A stretch of DNA of 64,000 nt from Panagrolaimus kolymaensis (Eukaryota > Nematoda > Chromadorea > Rhabditida > Panagrolaimidae): the NCBI GenBank assembly GCA_028622995.1, contig JAJQJQ010000007.1, forward strand, positions 1,922,001 through 1,986,000. The letters run 5' to 3'. Position numbers and translations under genes: made by a program. Below, one piece after another: positions 10,208 through 22,959 of this stretch. The notes under the pieces were generated by a model. It saw only the letters and a list, made by a program, of their open reading frames with translations. It was not told where the DNA came from and did no database searches. The first letter of the stretch is position 1. Every line of letters starts with the position of its first letter.

Positions 10208-13200
10208 TACTGAATGAAAAAGTAACTTAATTATACTTCAAATATTTAGCTTCGATATAAATAAAATTTTGCTCCATTGCAATACTTGTATTCAAACCAT
10301 AAAGCTTTACTATTTTTATCACATCCTAAAATCAAACTTTATTCTTTAAAATCATAGCTATTAAATAATAATTTGTTCCTTCATTAAATCTCAAATGATT
10401 CCATCATTCCTTCTCAACATTTTCCTCTCCAGCGTGTTACCTTTAAGGTTTTTAACAAACAACACCCGCCGCGATGAAATCTCGCCTGAAGCTTAACCTT
10501 TCACATTCCATCCCTCAAGATTTTTGTATTTTCTTTCTGAACCATTTTCAACACCCAATTTAATCCTCAAAAACATGCTCTTGTCAGGTCAACAACATTT
10601 CTTTCTTTTTTTATTTGTTCATCATGTGTTTAAAGGCGTTGTATTATTTTCTCTAACTTTTTTTTTGTATTGTTTCGTTTTCAATCCTTTCAGAAAACAA
10701 TTTTATTATTTTATTTTTTTGTCCTTTCCGGTAAATGAACATTTAAAGTTTTAACTTGTCACTTTATGGCATTCTTGCGCGATGGTGGCAGTGGTGGTGG
10801 AGGTGGTTGTGGCATCGTTATCTTGGAATGGCATATATCTATCTATTTATCTGCGCGGAAAATGACAGTTGTTGCTAATTTAGTAAAAAATAAAGCGAAG
10901 ATATGAAGTTTAACTGACAAAAGCGAAAAATGGGAGAAGCTCATTTTCTCGATTCTTTTTGCCTTTTAAAAATGCCATTAGTTAAAAAAGCGAATGGAAG
11001 GGCTAAAGACAACTGCTCCCTCAATTCTCAGCTGCGCCACCGCCAGAAGCATCAGCTTTTCAATTTACTTTGCTACTGCGCATCGTCAGTGTGCCATTTT
11101 TTTTTTGACGACGATAAATAAGTGAACGAATGGAAAGAAATAGATAATGTGATGAGCGGCCAATTGGGCAACAACTTTATTTATTTTTTCCAGAGATTTT
11201 TATTTTTAGATAAAAAAAACTAACGTTTTTATAATTAACTTTCACAGCCTGGCTTCTTTCTCCCATTTGAGGAATAAAAACTTTTTTGTTATTGGATTTG
11301 TTACAATTAAAGCTTTCTTTTTGTTTTATTTATTTGTTTTTCTCTAGCGCTAAAAAATGCGAATGTCTTTGACAGTCATCTGTCAATGTTTTTTTGTTGT
11401 AAAAAAGGTCAAAAACAAGTTTTTCTGACAGAAGAAGCAAGCAAAATCCTTTTTTTTCTTTTGCCGCAAATTAACTTTCTTTTTTTATTGTCAACTAAAA
11501 GATTTATTTACTAATTTTTTTGTAAAATTTTTTTATTCGTAAAACATAAATTTACAAAATGAGCGATGATGATGGAAGAATGAAAAGAGAGTAAGGTGGA
11601 GTTTTGCTTGTTTTGACATCGTCTGCTTTTAAGAACATTTTATCATTTTGTGTAAAAACTCTAAGGTTTTAAGTTAATTAAATAATTTTTGAGTTAATAA
11701 AGTCACCATAAATGCCCCGTTAATATTGCATCAACTGTTCTGTTCTTTCTTTGTTCATCCACATTCTTACCTTTTTTTATTACCCTTTTTTGTCAGTTTT
11801 TTTGATTGTAACATTGCCATAAATGGTTGTTTGCTGCTTGATTTATTCATTCTTGACAGTCGATTGATTGCATGCTTGCTTGTACACATTTTTTTAAACC
11901 ACACTTTCGATTCCTACGTTGCGCGCCAAAAAACCTTTTACCTTTTTTTCTACATTCTTTTGTTCCATTCTTCTCCAATATATTTTTTTCTCTAATGGAA
12001 GCAAAAGGAAAAAACAAAGTGTTGAAAAAAGAGTTGCAACTTGACCGATGCAACAACTAACATGGATGATCCACTGCCGCCTAAAAAAACAAAAGAAAAT
12101 TTTATTAATGCACTGCTGAGAATTTCTTTTTCTTCTTCTTTTGTTTCTGATTTCTCTTTCAAATATCGGGATTATTATTCATCTCTTTTTATGTGTGAGC
12201 GATTGCGTTATTGAACCATTTCTTTTGTGATATTCATTTTTTCTTAATGAATCAAATGGCATTTGATCTTTCATACGAAACTCAACTAAGGATTTTAAAT
12301 TTTTTGATTTTGTATGAGCTTTGAAGTCACGCGATTAACCGTTGAAGTTGATCCGTAAGGAGCATGAATGAAGCGTGTTTCGAAGAAAAACGATAAAATA
12401 AATTTTCCATTTTGAATTATGCTTCATACTATAATAATTTCTTAATTGGTAATCTATTCTTGATATTATTTTTGGGTTCAAAAAGCATTTACTTGGAAAA
12501 TCTCTTTGCTCAATGCGATCAGATCAAATTTTTTTAACACGTTTCTTACTCGTAATTGACTAATTTATCGCCGGTTATTAATTAACTGATATTAACAGAT
12601 TTGTTCCTCTCGGTTACTTTACAAATAAGATCAAATCATAAAACCTTAAAAGGACAAAACCCAATAAAAGAAGGAGCGATGATGATGAGTGTCATATTGC
12701 CCGTTTTTCAATCAAGTGATGGCGGGGAATTTCTTTGATTCATTATGTTCATTTTTTTGCCGCTTAAAAAGGGAGCTCAACATAATATATTTCTTAAAGG
12801 CTCAAAAGTGCCGAAATCCCATACATATTTTTTTCCAATAAAATCAAAACTGAAAAACAGACTTACAATTGTTTTTTTTTTGTGTGCCCATTAAAGTGTG
12901 GAATCCAAAATGTCATGATCATAAAATTTTCCTTTATTTTCAAAGTGGTTTACAAACTTTTTCGATTCTTCTTTTTTTTATTACACTTTTTTTGCCATCC
13001 TTTTTTAATGTGATTTTTTTCTCATTTGCATATCCCAAGTTTCATTAGTCACTTTTTTGTTGGACCTATTGTTTTTTTTCGTGACCAAGTCTAATGGAAG
13101 CAAAAGTTTCCGGCACTCCTGTTTTTTTGTTTTGTTTTGGAAGCCACCTTTTTTGGATTGACTTAAGTCAACAAAAAAATGAATCACGAAACACCTCAAA

Positions 13201-14545
13201 TAAATAACTTCATTCCTCCGATCATTTCCGTTCTTTTCTCCCTTCTTCGTTTCAACAGAAAATGGACTTCTATTGTTTTTTATTTTTGGGTTTTTCTTTC
13301 TCGGACGACGACGGCGCCAATGCTCGAAAATAAGAAAAAGAAAAGAAAGAACGAAGAGAAAAAAAATGTTAAAACATGTTTGAATGCCTCTTTTTTTCTT
13401 TTCTCTTTTACTCCATTTACATACGTATTTTCTTCTTTCATTTTTTACAAAAAGTCTTTTATTTTATGTGATTTTTTAAGGTATAAAGGTCAATTTTGGG
13501 TTTTTTATTTTCCTAAAAATCTTCTTATTTGAGTTCGAGATAAAAGTTAACGTTCAATTCTTTGACCCTCATAAATAAACTTCTGCTCCTCCATTTTTGT
13601 TTTGTTTTCTCAAATGTTTCTCAGGTGTGCCCTCATTTTATTCTTTTCTTTCCGAATCATTACCTCATCCACCAACTGCTGCTACTATTCAGTTTAAATA
13701 ACACATGTGCTTGATTTCATCCCTCATTTTTTTGGAAGGTGTCAATGATCCATCAAAAAAATTTTGTAATTATTTTTTTAGTTATTTTTCCCTTCTTCTG
13801 ATTTGGGAGTTTCCCATCAATGTTTAAACGTTCGAAGTAAATAACAAATTTTCACAAAGGCACTTAAATGTGTAAAAATATAATATTATGATTTAAAAAA
13901 AGTGAAAAACAAGGAATGATTATGGAGCACCAAAAGCGTGCGGGTGTATGCATACCATTTTCAATGGCACATTTATGTCAGTCAGCCAGTTTAGAATGAT
14001 AGTTGCATTTTTTGATTTTCAATGTTTGCGACATTTTGGTGCCTTGTTATTTTTTATTACAATAAATTATCAAATTTAGTTTTAAATCTGTTGAACCGGA
14101 AACCATTATTGGAAGGTTTTAAACTTCATCAAATTTTCATCGCTTGCTTCTTCTTCCTCTTCCATCTGGTCTTTTCATGAAGTGGCTTGCTTACCTTCTT
14201 CCTTTTCCTATTTCTCACCCCTTTGAATACCCCGCTTTTCTTTTTTCTCTATCTTCTTCCGTTCGTTCAATCGGGTGCTTTCTTTTTTATGCAAATTTTT
14301 TTTAAATTTTAGGCACTCTTCAAGTGTCCCATTTTTGCGCGTGAATGCTCCCTTAATTTCATTCATTTCACAACAACAAAAAAAAAGAACGCGAACAATA
14401 ATATATTTTTTAAACTCTAAATTTTTTAACAAAATGCGCAAATTTTGGCACATTTGCGAGTTTTTAAGTGTCGAAAATGAATTTAAACACATTCATTCAA
14501 TTTTTAAACTTGACTCTTTTTTTCAGACTTTAAAAAAGTTACATA
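10208..14545. other. Gene-poor AT-rich region
   Basis: About 4.3 kb with many homopolymer T and A runs and no open frame that looks like protein or joins through splice sites. The longer open frames are low-complexity (phenylalanine/serine/lysine-rich) and have no domain pattern. No tRNA-like box pair was noticed. It probably includes upstream sequence of the FN3 gene at 14546. Confidence 0.5.
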
Positions 14546-16448
14546 ATGTTGAAACTTTTGGGATTGATAATTTTATTTTTAATTTCGATTATAATAGTTG
14601 ATAGCTTTGAAGCTTTACCATATGTTCACATAGATTTTGCTCATTATTTTCGATTAGCTCAATGTCAATCCAAATGCACGGAAAAATATGGTATCGTTGC
14701 AACTAGAACACTTTTGGATGGAACTGAACAAAGATTTTTTAATGTTTCAAATGATGAATTTAATTGGGTAATTAATTATAATTTTGATACAGTTTTTTCA
14801 AATTAAGCAATAATTTCAACGTTTTTTAAATCTTAATATTTTCGACATAAAACAAAAAAATTACAAATTTAAAACTAATTTTTCCATTAAAAAACTTATT
14901 TATTTTAGTGTGATCGAGGTTGCTCACATGGGAGAATTTTTACTAAAAAACAAATTCGATCCACCCAAATTACGGCTGCTTTTAAAGATGGTCAAACTTT
15001 TTGGCTTAATTCTGCGACGGATAATGGCACGGATGGAAAATCCATTATTGAATCAGTTGAAATTCTTTGCATAAATCCCACAATCACTGATCCTCAAACA
15101 GGCTTTGTTGATTCACTTACAGCTAAAATTGCTGGAATAATTAAATCAGATTTTGTTGCACCCGTTCGATTCATAGTTCAATGGAAACAAATGATCCTTC
15201 TTCGAGGTGGAATTTCTGAAGAAACTAAATGGATTACTGCTTCCGTAAGTTATGATTTAATTCAACGGAAATGAAAGAATGCATTTTTTTAGATTGAAGA
15301 ATTGCCGATAATGAAAGTTGAACAACTTCAATCTGGAATTTTCTATCAATTTTTAATTACCGCTGTCGGGCCAAATGGTCGACTTGGAAAAGGAGTTTCA
15401 AGTGATTGGCTTCAAGCTCCTTCCATTGGTTCATCCACTTATCAACCAAGTATGTCGTCTTATTTTAACTAAAATTTAAGTAAATAATAAATCTTACAAT
15501 TTTAGATACTCCTCTTGAAATTAAATCTCAATTTAACAGTGATGATGGGATTGCTGCACTTATTTCATGGCCATCAATTGTTCCATTACCAACTACATCT
15601 CCTCCATCAGCCACTTCGCGACCATCTTCCGTTGGAACTACCTCTCCTTTGACGGGAATAAAATTAACTCCATCGCTTACAAGTTGCCATTTTCATGTAC
15701 TCATTGAAAATGGAACAAGTACCAATACGGATACATTTGAAAAGGTCTTTAAATATTCATATCAAGTCCCATAAATAAAAACATTTTGCTTTAGGACGAG
15801 TCAGAAGGTTTCCTACTTCGCGATTTGGCCTTTTCATCTGATTATAAAATCAAAGTTCGAACTTTTATCCCAGGTGAATCAAGCGTATTGGAATCACTTC
15901 AAAAATGGCCCCTTGAAACTTCATATAAGTCTGTCAGCTGTTCAAAAGTTCATGGAAAAGGTTCACTTGAATGTGATCCCGAACCCGTTGAAGACCTTTC
16001 CATTGTTGTGAATATCGCAACTGCTTCAGCCACAATTGAATGGAAGCCAGCTGTGGATGCTTCTAAAGTTCTCTTATATCAACTTGTTTATTATCCAATT
16101 CCAAGATCATCTGATATCAAATGTTCCATGGATCAAGTATCACAATATCTCAGCGCTTCAACAACTCGTTCAACCGTGAATCTTCCAACAAATGCTGAAT
16201 GTAATTTTGAAGTTAAAGTTGTTACATATGATTTGATTGGGCGTGAAGCAGTGGCGACAAAAACCTTCCATTTTTCTCCACCCATTGTGGACGAACTTCA
16301 AGCTAATATTGCAAGTTTATGGATTATAATAGCGCCAGCATCAATTTTGCTGTTGCTTTGTTTAATCGTTCAATGCGCAAGATGTTGTGATAAAAGACCA
16401 AAAAAAGTTGCAGCAATATCATCCAAACCATTACCTGAAAATGTATAA
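14546..16448 (+). CDS. FN3-domain type I membrane protein (anosmin-like layout)
   Basis: Five exons (14546-14767, 14909-15244, 15293-15449, 15506-15744, 15795-16448) give 535 residues. The first 20 residues are a strongly hydrophobic signal peptide (LLGLIILFLISIIIV). A small cysteine module follows (CQSKCTEKYG ... WCDRGC). Two or three fibronectin type III-like units come next: one contains FIVQWKQMILL with a WITASIEELP/LQSGIFYQFLITAVG ending, and another has SATIEWKPAVDASKVLLYQLVYY. A Thr/Ser/Pro-rich linker (about residues 335-360) separates them. One transmembrane helix (WIIIAPASILLLLCLIV) precedes a short basic tail (CARCCDKRPKK). The cysteine module followed by FN3 units recalls anosmin/KAL-1, but no WAP domain is visible and anosmin is not transmembrane. 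The gene name is left open. It is likely a cell-surface adhesion or signalling protein. Confidence 0.7.
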
Positions 16449-17461
16449 ACTCATGCATTTTTTTTAATAGTTTATTTTCCTGGCGATGCTTTACTTTGTT
16501 GAGATTTTTAAATTCAAGAAGTGCCTTTATTCCATGAGCTTTGATTGTTTGTTTGTTTGTACATATTTGTAATAGTTGAACGATTTATATTTCCTTAATT
16601 TTACGGGTTTTACTTTAATTAATTATATGCTATTTGTTAGAAATAAAAAAAATAAAGTTGAAAACTTTCTGGAAGATCTTGCTCCTTTTTTTTAAATAAT
16701 TCACAAATATTGCCACAGTTAAATATTCAAGATAGTTGCATCCAAGAAGATTATGTTATGAAATAATAAAAACATTCTAACCTTTGATTGTTGTTGGCTG
16801 AAAGAAAAAATAATCCTGTTTTATTTTTTAAACGCTTCGGTATTATTTCTCCCATTTTTTTAACAAAAAAATAAATCGGAAGTGCACATTGAATCATAAT
16901 ACTTTAACTTTCACGTACACATACATATATATGTATCCAAGTTTTTAACAAAAATAAAAAAAACTTCTTTCCTTCCTCTTTTTTTATTTCCCTTTGATTG
17001 TGCGCGAATGCAAACATTCTCGATGGTGGACTCAAATCGGCCCTTTTTTTCATCGTCGTTAAAAAAAACTCAAGCATTGATGTTTTTAACTTTTTTGTTT
17101 TTTCATTGTCGAAAAAAATTGACGTACAGTTTGATGTATCAACTTTATTTTCTTTAATCTCTCAAAAAAACTTTATAGGTTGCTTTTTATAAATGAGAGG
17201 TGCTTCAAAAAAGCAGTCGATAAAATTTTTAGGTAAAATTAAAAAAATTGAATCTAAAAAAGCTATTTTAAACAGCTAAAATTTTTTAAAATGTTTCGTT
17301 TATTTGTACATGTTTTTTAGTTGCTTTTTGGATTAAGAAAAAAGGGGATTTCATGATTGATTGTTCTTTTATTCCTTTACTTGACCTTGATCTTTTAGTT
17401 CCTCGTTTTTTTATTTTGTGGATGGATTATTTTAATCCATTATTTTATTTTCAGTTTTGTT
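16449..17461. other. Intergenic, no gene seen
   Basis: AT-rich spacer between the FN3 gene and the kinase gene on the same strand. AATAAA-type poly(A) signals follow the FN3 stop at about 16645-16655. I see no coding or RNA gene. Confidence 0.5.
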
Positions 17462-19654
17462 ATGATTTACAAATTTTCTAAAATTGTTTGTATTTTATTT
17501 ATTTCAATAAATATTGTTGTTCAAAGTGATGATTATAAATATGACTCATCTTCCAAAAATGATGCTGTTGTTAAAGCGTTTTCTAATATTTCAAAAAATA
17601 TAATATCTTTAATTTCAAAGCGCAGTGCTGAAGATCAAGTAATAGGCTTATTTTAGGATTTTACTTTTTATCTTATCGTAAATTTTTCAGAATTCTAAAT
17701 TGCATCCATGGAATTATAATTATAGTCCTAAATATGCGCCTTCCAAAGATTGGACTCCGCCATTGAAGCCATCGGATGACGATGATATTCATTCTCGTGA
17801 TCCTCCGCCCATACATGGCAGAGATCCACGAGATCCAGATTATGAAGATTTTTATGAAGAAAAAATAAAATCTTTGAAACATCAAAGTAATCTTGGATGT
17901 AAGTTGAATTCTCAAGACTCTTCATTCATCTAGTAACCTTTTCTTTTTTTCAGTGGGTCTTGGAATTGGTTTGGGTGTTGGAATTCCAATAATAATAATT
18001 ATTTGTATTATTATTTTTATTTATTATCGCCGCTATAGGAACAGAACTGAAGGTAGTCGGTTATCATCTATGGCTTCAGCAATTATGAATCCATATAGCC
18101 CTCAAATAGATAGCAAAGGTCAATCACCTTCTCAATCGTAAGTAAAACACTATCGTTTATTTTGAATAAAGCAAACAAAAAATCCCCTAAAAAGTCATCA
18201 TTTTTTTCCCATTAACAAAAATTTTGTTTAAAGTTTGTGCTTTGAGCAAACATTGTATTTCCCCTTCTCTTCTCTCTCTAACTTTAAAATGAGTCAATAA
18301 TAATTATTTCAGTTTTGATCTTTGGGCGATGGATCGACAAAATGTTGTCATAGATTTTGAAAATAAACTTGGCGCAGGTGCTTTTTGTAATGTTCATAAA
18401 GGAAAAATTAAAGGTTCCGCTGCTGTGAGACTAGTATGCCCAAATTTAATTGCACTCCAGCAATTTACTGATTGCGAAGTTGCTATCAAACTTTTACCTC
18501 CATTCGCTGATGATATTGCAAGATCAGATTTTTCACAAGTATGCTTTTCGCTTTTAGAGGTTTTGATGAAAAGAATCTTTTTTTAGGAAATAAATTTCAT
18601 GAAATCCCTTCATTATCATCCACATTTGGTTAGCATGCTTGGTTATGTTCCAGATGTTAGAAATCCTTTACTTTTAGTTGAATATTGTGCTAAAGGAGAT
18701 TTATTACATTTTGTTCGAAATCATCGAATTGAAATTGAACATGTTTGTTTTAGGAATTTAAAAAAAGGAAAAATAACAAATACATTGTTTTTAGGGTTAT
18801 GAAAATAATGAAGGAATCAAAATAAAAAACCTTATTTCTTTTGCATGGCAAATTAGCAATGGATTGGTATAAAATTTAGAATTTTTGAAGTAAAGTTATT
18901 AAAGTTTTTTGCAGGATTATTTGAATAGTGTTGGTTGCATACACCGTGACGTTGCTGCAAGGAATGTCTTGCTTGATGCAGATAATACATGCAAGGTTTG
19001 CTTCCTTTTTTATTCCTGTAATAACCTTTTCTCATACAACAAAAATAGTATTTCGATTAAAAAAAAGTTGAAACACCATAATTTTTTTAAAACTTTAATT
19101 TCACAGTTATTTTAAGGATCCCATTTATATTAGAAACTGACATCTTTTCGTTTTTTCAGATAGCTGATTTTGGTCTTTGTCGTTTAACCGATAATCTGCT
19201 TTACACAGCTCGAGGAGGTCGTTTGCCAATTAGATGGATGGCACTTGAAAGTTTAAAATCCTTTGAATATTCATTTAAAACAGATGTATGGGCTTATGGT
19301 ATACTTTTATTCGAGCTTACATCTCTTGGTGAAGTACCATATTCAACCATCGATAATCAACAATTACTTGATTTCTTAGAAAATGGTCAAAGACTTTCTC
19401 GACCTATTTGTTGTCCACCCGAAATGTTAGTTTATGAATTTTTAAAAATTCTTATTTACATTATTTTCAGATATGATATTATGAAAGAATGTTGGCAAAC
19501 TAATCCAATATCGCGCCCATCATTTTCACAAATTTGTGATAAATTAAGACAAATTTTAGAAGCTGCTGCACCCGATTATGGTTATCTTGTTCCTATTTCT
19601 TATAATGATAATAGCATTGATTCCATTAGAGCAATTAGAGTTGATGATGTTTAA
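17462..19654 (+). CDS. Receptor tyrosine kinase, KIN-15/KIN-16-like nematode family
   Basis: Nine exons (17462-17638, 17691-17898, 17954-18137, 18313-18538, 18587-18742, 18795-18866, 18915-18995, 19160-19425, 19471-19654) give 517 residues. The order is signal peptide, short Pro/Asp-rich ectodomain (about 105 residues, no recognisable fold), one transmembrane helix (IPIIIIICIIIFIYYRRYR) and a tyrosine kinase domain. Kinase motifs: LGAGAFCNVHKG loop (third glycine replaced by Asn), CEVAIKLL with the catalytic lysine, HRDVAARN catalytic loop (usual HRDLAARN), IADFGLCRL, and the PIRWMALESL tyrosine-kinase activation-segment motif. It ends with the DVWAYGILLFELTSLG and CWQTNPISRPSF helices. A tiny ectodomain on a complete kinase is typical of nematode-expanded receptor kinases. 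The kinase looks catalytically competent. The ligand is unknown. Confidence 0.85.
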
Positions 19655-19800
19655 AATTTTAATGTACTTTAATTTTTAGTTTTAAATACTTTTTTCTTGC
19701 CAATGCTTTAATTTTTGTTGTGATCTCAAAATTTATTTGTTAATAAAACATAATAAACGGTTTTAATAAAATTTCAAAAGGCTTCTTTTTTCTTGAATTG

Positions 19801-21555
19801 TTAAGTCATAAAAACAACAACTCCCAAATCTCCTATAACACATTCTCGAGCCTTTTCCGACCCAATATAAGATAAATTTTCACCATGTTTTGGAAGATAA
19901 GTTAAAACACCAAATTTGACATTTCCATATTTCTCAAAAATATCAGGATTAAAATTTTTAACAATTACATTAATTTCTTTTCGAATAAAATCACAACTTT
20001 TTCCATCTTCCATCATTTGGCTTACAGCTAATATGGCAGTTTTTAATGGTTCAATTGCATCTTCAGCTGTTTCTTTCAATTTTTCTGCCATGGTTTCATC
20101 ATTTTCAGGACTTCGACATAAATCTGTGGAATAAGTTGATTGTCGAAAAGTCAAAGTAATTTTATCATCAATTCCAGGGCCATATTGAACTTCCAATTTT
20201 TCTTGAATATTCAAATTGCAATAACTTATCGCAATTCGATGCTTGGTTTTTTCATTTCCATAAAAAGCTTTATTTAATTCTTCTTCAAAATCTTCAAATG
20301 TCGAGTTGACTACCTCGCAACGATCTTCCAATTTGGATCGAAAAAGATCAATCAAAGTATAACCATTGGATTTGGTTTTACCAAAGCTTTCAGGAATAGA
20401 TATAATATTTTTTATATTATTTGACTTTAATGTCAACTTTTCCTTTTGTTTTGGAAGTTCATGAAAAAGCATAAAGCAACCTTCAAAAATATTAAATTGA
20501 ATAAACATGATTGGATTTGAGAAAAAATGTGGAGTTGAAATTATCGCTATGTGCCAATTAGAAAATCTAAAACAATTCATTTTTGATTGTCTAAATTTTT
20601 ATTTAAAAAACTAACCTCGAAGTTTTTGATAATAAAATTTGTAACTTTGCTGCAATTTTATTTGGTTCAAGCCCTGTAAAAGTTTCAAGCAAAGCTGGAG
20701 GAAAACAAATTTGATATAATTCGTCAACATATTCACTAGGAGCTTGGAAATTATAAAGTTTTGGTGTAACTTTAATATTCATTGGGTCAAAGCTATTATC
20801 CACAGCTTCAGCATCGCCATCGTTAATTCCATCGGGAAGGGATGGTTTTATTTCAAATATGGCTCCGCCAAGTTTATCAATGTATGGTTTTGCTTCCTCC
20901 GGAGTACAAGTGAAAATAAAAAGAAGCCGAGATAAATCCAAAGGGAATCCAACGCCTTTATCAACGAAGTCTTTCAAATTATCGGTATCAAAAATTTTTG
21001 TAAAAGCGACAATATCTAAAATTTTAATTTAATACAAGACAATGTTCACAATGATCGAGCAACCTCGGGGATTTCTGCATTGACTTTTTTGAAGGTCGGT
21101 AATGATAAAAGCAATCTCGACGAAAGCTCTATCAGCTCTGGAAAGTTCCATTAAAATTTGACCAAAGAATTGATTTTGTGGTGGAGATTCCAATGTTGTC
21201 AACTTCAACTTTGAAGCAGGACAAATAATGGGTTTAGTTCGACGCAAAATAATTGCAACATTTTGAGCTTTTTGCAATGCAGCTTCCGAATCTTTTGATA
21301 AACAATAAACTGTTTTTGGTCCAATCGTTGGAATATCTTTGTTTGAAGCTTCAACCAACCCAATGACTTTATTTTTATATCTAAAAAAAAGGTAATTTAA
21401 AAACAAGAATCAGGATCCACAAACTTTAGAGCAGATTCAGCTCCACGGGAATGAAAAATTGTTGTAAGTTTTTGTTGTAAAATTGCTTTAGCATTTGATG
21501 GAGCATTTTCGGGAATTGTAATTCCAGCAACAATATCTTGAAGAGTTTTACTCAT
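19801..21555 (-). CDS. Unrecognised protein of 545 residues
   Basis: Four exons (21555-21425, 21380-21064, 21015-20616, 20590-19801) join in phase to 545 residues. The start MSKTLQDIVAGITIPENAPS is well defined and no signal peptide is seen. One donor is GTTTGT and another GTTGCT, both weaker than usual but needed to keep phase. The protein is mixed alpha/beta with no zinc site, membrane segment or repeat that I recognise. Segments that may help a search are 'LSRLLFIFTCTPEEAKPYID', 'FHSRGAESALKYKNKVIG' and 'WHIAIISTPHFFSNP'. Several hydrophobic strands followed by acidic helices suggest a Rossmann-like or von Willebrand A-like core, but no MIDAS motif is visible. It is tail-to-tail with the kinase gene, with a 146-bp gap. 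No function is proposed. Confidence 0.7.
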
Positions 21556-22030
21556 TTTTTTCACTAATAAAACACTTTAAAATTAATTGTTTTTATACTA
21601 CACATTCATTTCTTTTATATTTTTTTTGTGATAAAAAATTAGTTAGCTTTGGATGTTACTGAAATGAAAAGAGAATTGTTGTTATCATTTTTTGTTTTGA
21701 AAAGGCTTTGTTTCTATGTGAAATAAAAGAAAGTCAAATTAACTGCATCGCCAAAGAAAAATGATAGCATTTTTATTCCATTCTGTTTTTGCATTTTGTA
21801 TTTTTGATTTTTTTTAGTTGAGACTTGTTCGCTGTCAAAATGGCTTTTGACAATAAGGATAATGTAGATACTTGCAAGTTAAGCTTTGTAATTCCACATT
21901 TTGATTTCAATCGAGCTCAAGGTTTAAAGAATTTCAATTTGAATGAACACAACTTATAATGAAAGCTTTTTTGCCATCAAAAGGCTGCATTTTTGACTTT
22001 ATATGTTATAACGTTCACCTTCCAAACAAT

Positions 22031-22044
22031 TTCCCCATTTCCCC
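22031..22044 (-). promoter_or_regulatory. G-rich block downstream of H2A
   Basis: On the minus strand this reads GGGGAAATGGGGAA, 30 nt past the RGTTCRGTC element. The H2B and H4 genes have nearly the same block at similar spacing. Confidence 0.55.
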
Positions 22045-22074
22045 AAAAAAATTATTTATATATTCAAAGATTTT

Positions 22075-22083
22075 GACCGAACC
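22075..22083 (-). promoter_or_regulatory. Histone downstream element candidate (H2A)
   Basis: GGTTCGGTC on the minus strand, starting exactly 16 nt after the H2A stem-loop. It matches the element in the other three histone genes at 8 of 9 positions or better. Confidence 0.65.
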
Positions 22084-22099
22084 GTTTTATAGGATATGT

Positions 22100-22115
22100 G
22101 GCCCTAAAGAGGGCC
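22100..22115 (-). promoter_or_regulatory. Histone mRNA 3' stem-loop (H2A)
   Basis: GGCCCTCTTTAGGGCC on the minus strand: 6-bp stem with a CUUU loop, 56 nt after the H2A stop. The flanks CCCAAC (5') and ACATA (3') match those of the other histone genes. This is the SLBP binding site and the 3' processing signal of replication-dependent histone mRNA. Confidence 0.95.
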
Positions 22116-22171
22116 GTTGGGATAAAAAAAGAAGATGAAGCATTCGACTTTCAACAAAAAGAAGTTGTTGC

Positions 22172-22616
22172 TTATTGGCTTTCGGCACCAGCAGTCTTCT
22201 TGGGGAGAAGAACAGCATTGATGTTGGGGAGGACACCACCTGGAAAAAAATAATAATTTATATAAGCTTAAAAATAAATTATGTTTTAACCAACCTTGAG
22301 CAATGGTAACTCCAGCAAGAAGTTTGTTCAATTCTTCGTCATTACGGACGGCGAGTTGAAGATGGCGGGGATTGATACGGCTCTTCTTGTTATCACGGGC
22401 AGCGTTACCAGCCAATTCAAGAACTTCAGCAGCGAGGTATTCAAGAACAGCGGCAAGATAGACGGGAGCTCCACCACCGACTCGTTGAGCATAGTGTCCT
22501 TTGCGAAGGAGACGATGAAGACGGCCAACGGGGAATTGAAGCCCAGCGCGGGATGAACGAGATTTGGCTTTTCCGCCAGTCTTTGCCTTAGCACCTTTAC
22601 CACCACGTCCAGACAT
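22172..22616 (-). CDS. Histone H2A
   Basis: Two exons (22616-22295 and 22239-22172) give 129 residues. The sequence has the H2A fold in order: [20 protein letters not shown], the [20 protein letters not shown] helix, [20 protein letters not shown] and the docking segment [15 protein letters not shown]. The tail ends TAGAESQ without an SQ[E/D]-hydrophobic end, so it is not a typical H2A.X. One short intron splits the glycine codon after IAQG, which is unusual for a stem-loop histone gene. It is divergent from H2B (343 bp between start codons). A TATA-like box lies at 22695-22702, about 80 bp before the ATG. Downstream signals are stem-loop, 9-mer and G-rich block. Confidence 0.97.
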
Positions 22617-22959
22617 TTTGATTGAGAGCGACGAAAGTTTGCTTCGAAGAAAGAATTCGTGAAACGAATGATTTTTTTGTTTTACACTAGGATGCTTTTA
22701 TACACATCTTTTTTTTTGTCGAAGGGCGGAGTTCAGCCATCGTTGCTGTACATAGCTGCCTTACCCAAGCGACGCGATCATTTCCCGCCAAACATGGCAC
22801 ACAAGCAAGATAGTTCGGGCGCCAAAAAAATGCGACTGCATTTATAACTCCGCCTATCTCTCAAAAAGTGTTGGGTATAAATGCAGAGACAAAATTTTCA
22901 TTTTCTTCACTTGACTCATTTTTGTCAGTACCGTTTTCCAAGCCTCGTCAACTTTAATC
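22617..22959. promoter_or_regulatory. H2A/H2B divergent promoter
   Basis: A 343-bp bidirectional promoter. TATA-like boxes lie at 22695-22702 (minus, for H2A) and 22876-22881 (plus, for H2B), each about 80 bp from its ATG. Between them is GGCGCCAAAAAAA at 22818-22830, an E2F-like element also found near H4, H3 and SLBP. More GC-rich patches (CCTTACCCAAGCGACGCG) set this stretch apart from the AT-rich surroundings. Confidence 0.8.

Noticed and set aside
10524..10754. Hydrophobic frame just after the Helitron as a CSN8 remnant
   Set aside because: The sequence is T-rich low complexity with no resemblance to the CSN8 C-terminus.
11726..13532. Several open frames of 60-120 codons in the 11.7-13.5 kb region
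   Set aside because: All are Phe/Ser/Leu- or Lys-rich translations of T or A runs, overlap on both strands and lack splice or domain support.
22296..22606. Open frames antisense or out of frame to H2A
   Set aside because: They are shadows of the GC-richer H2A coding sequence.
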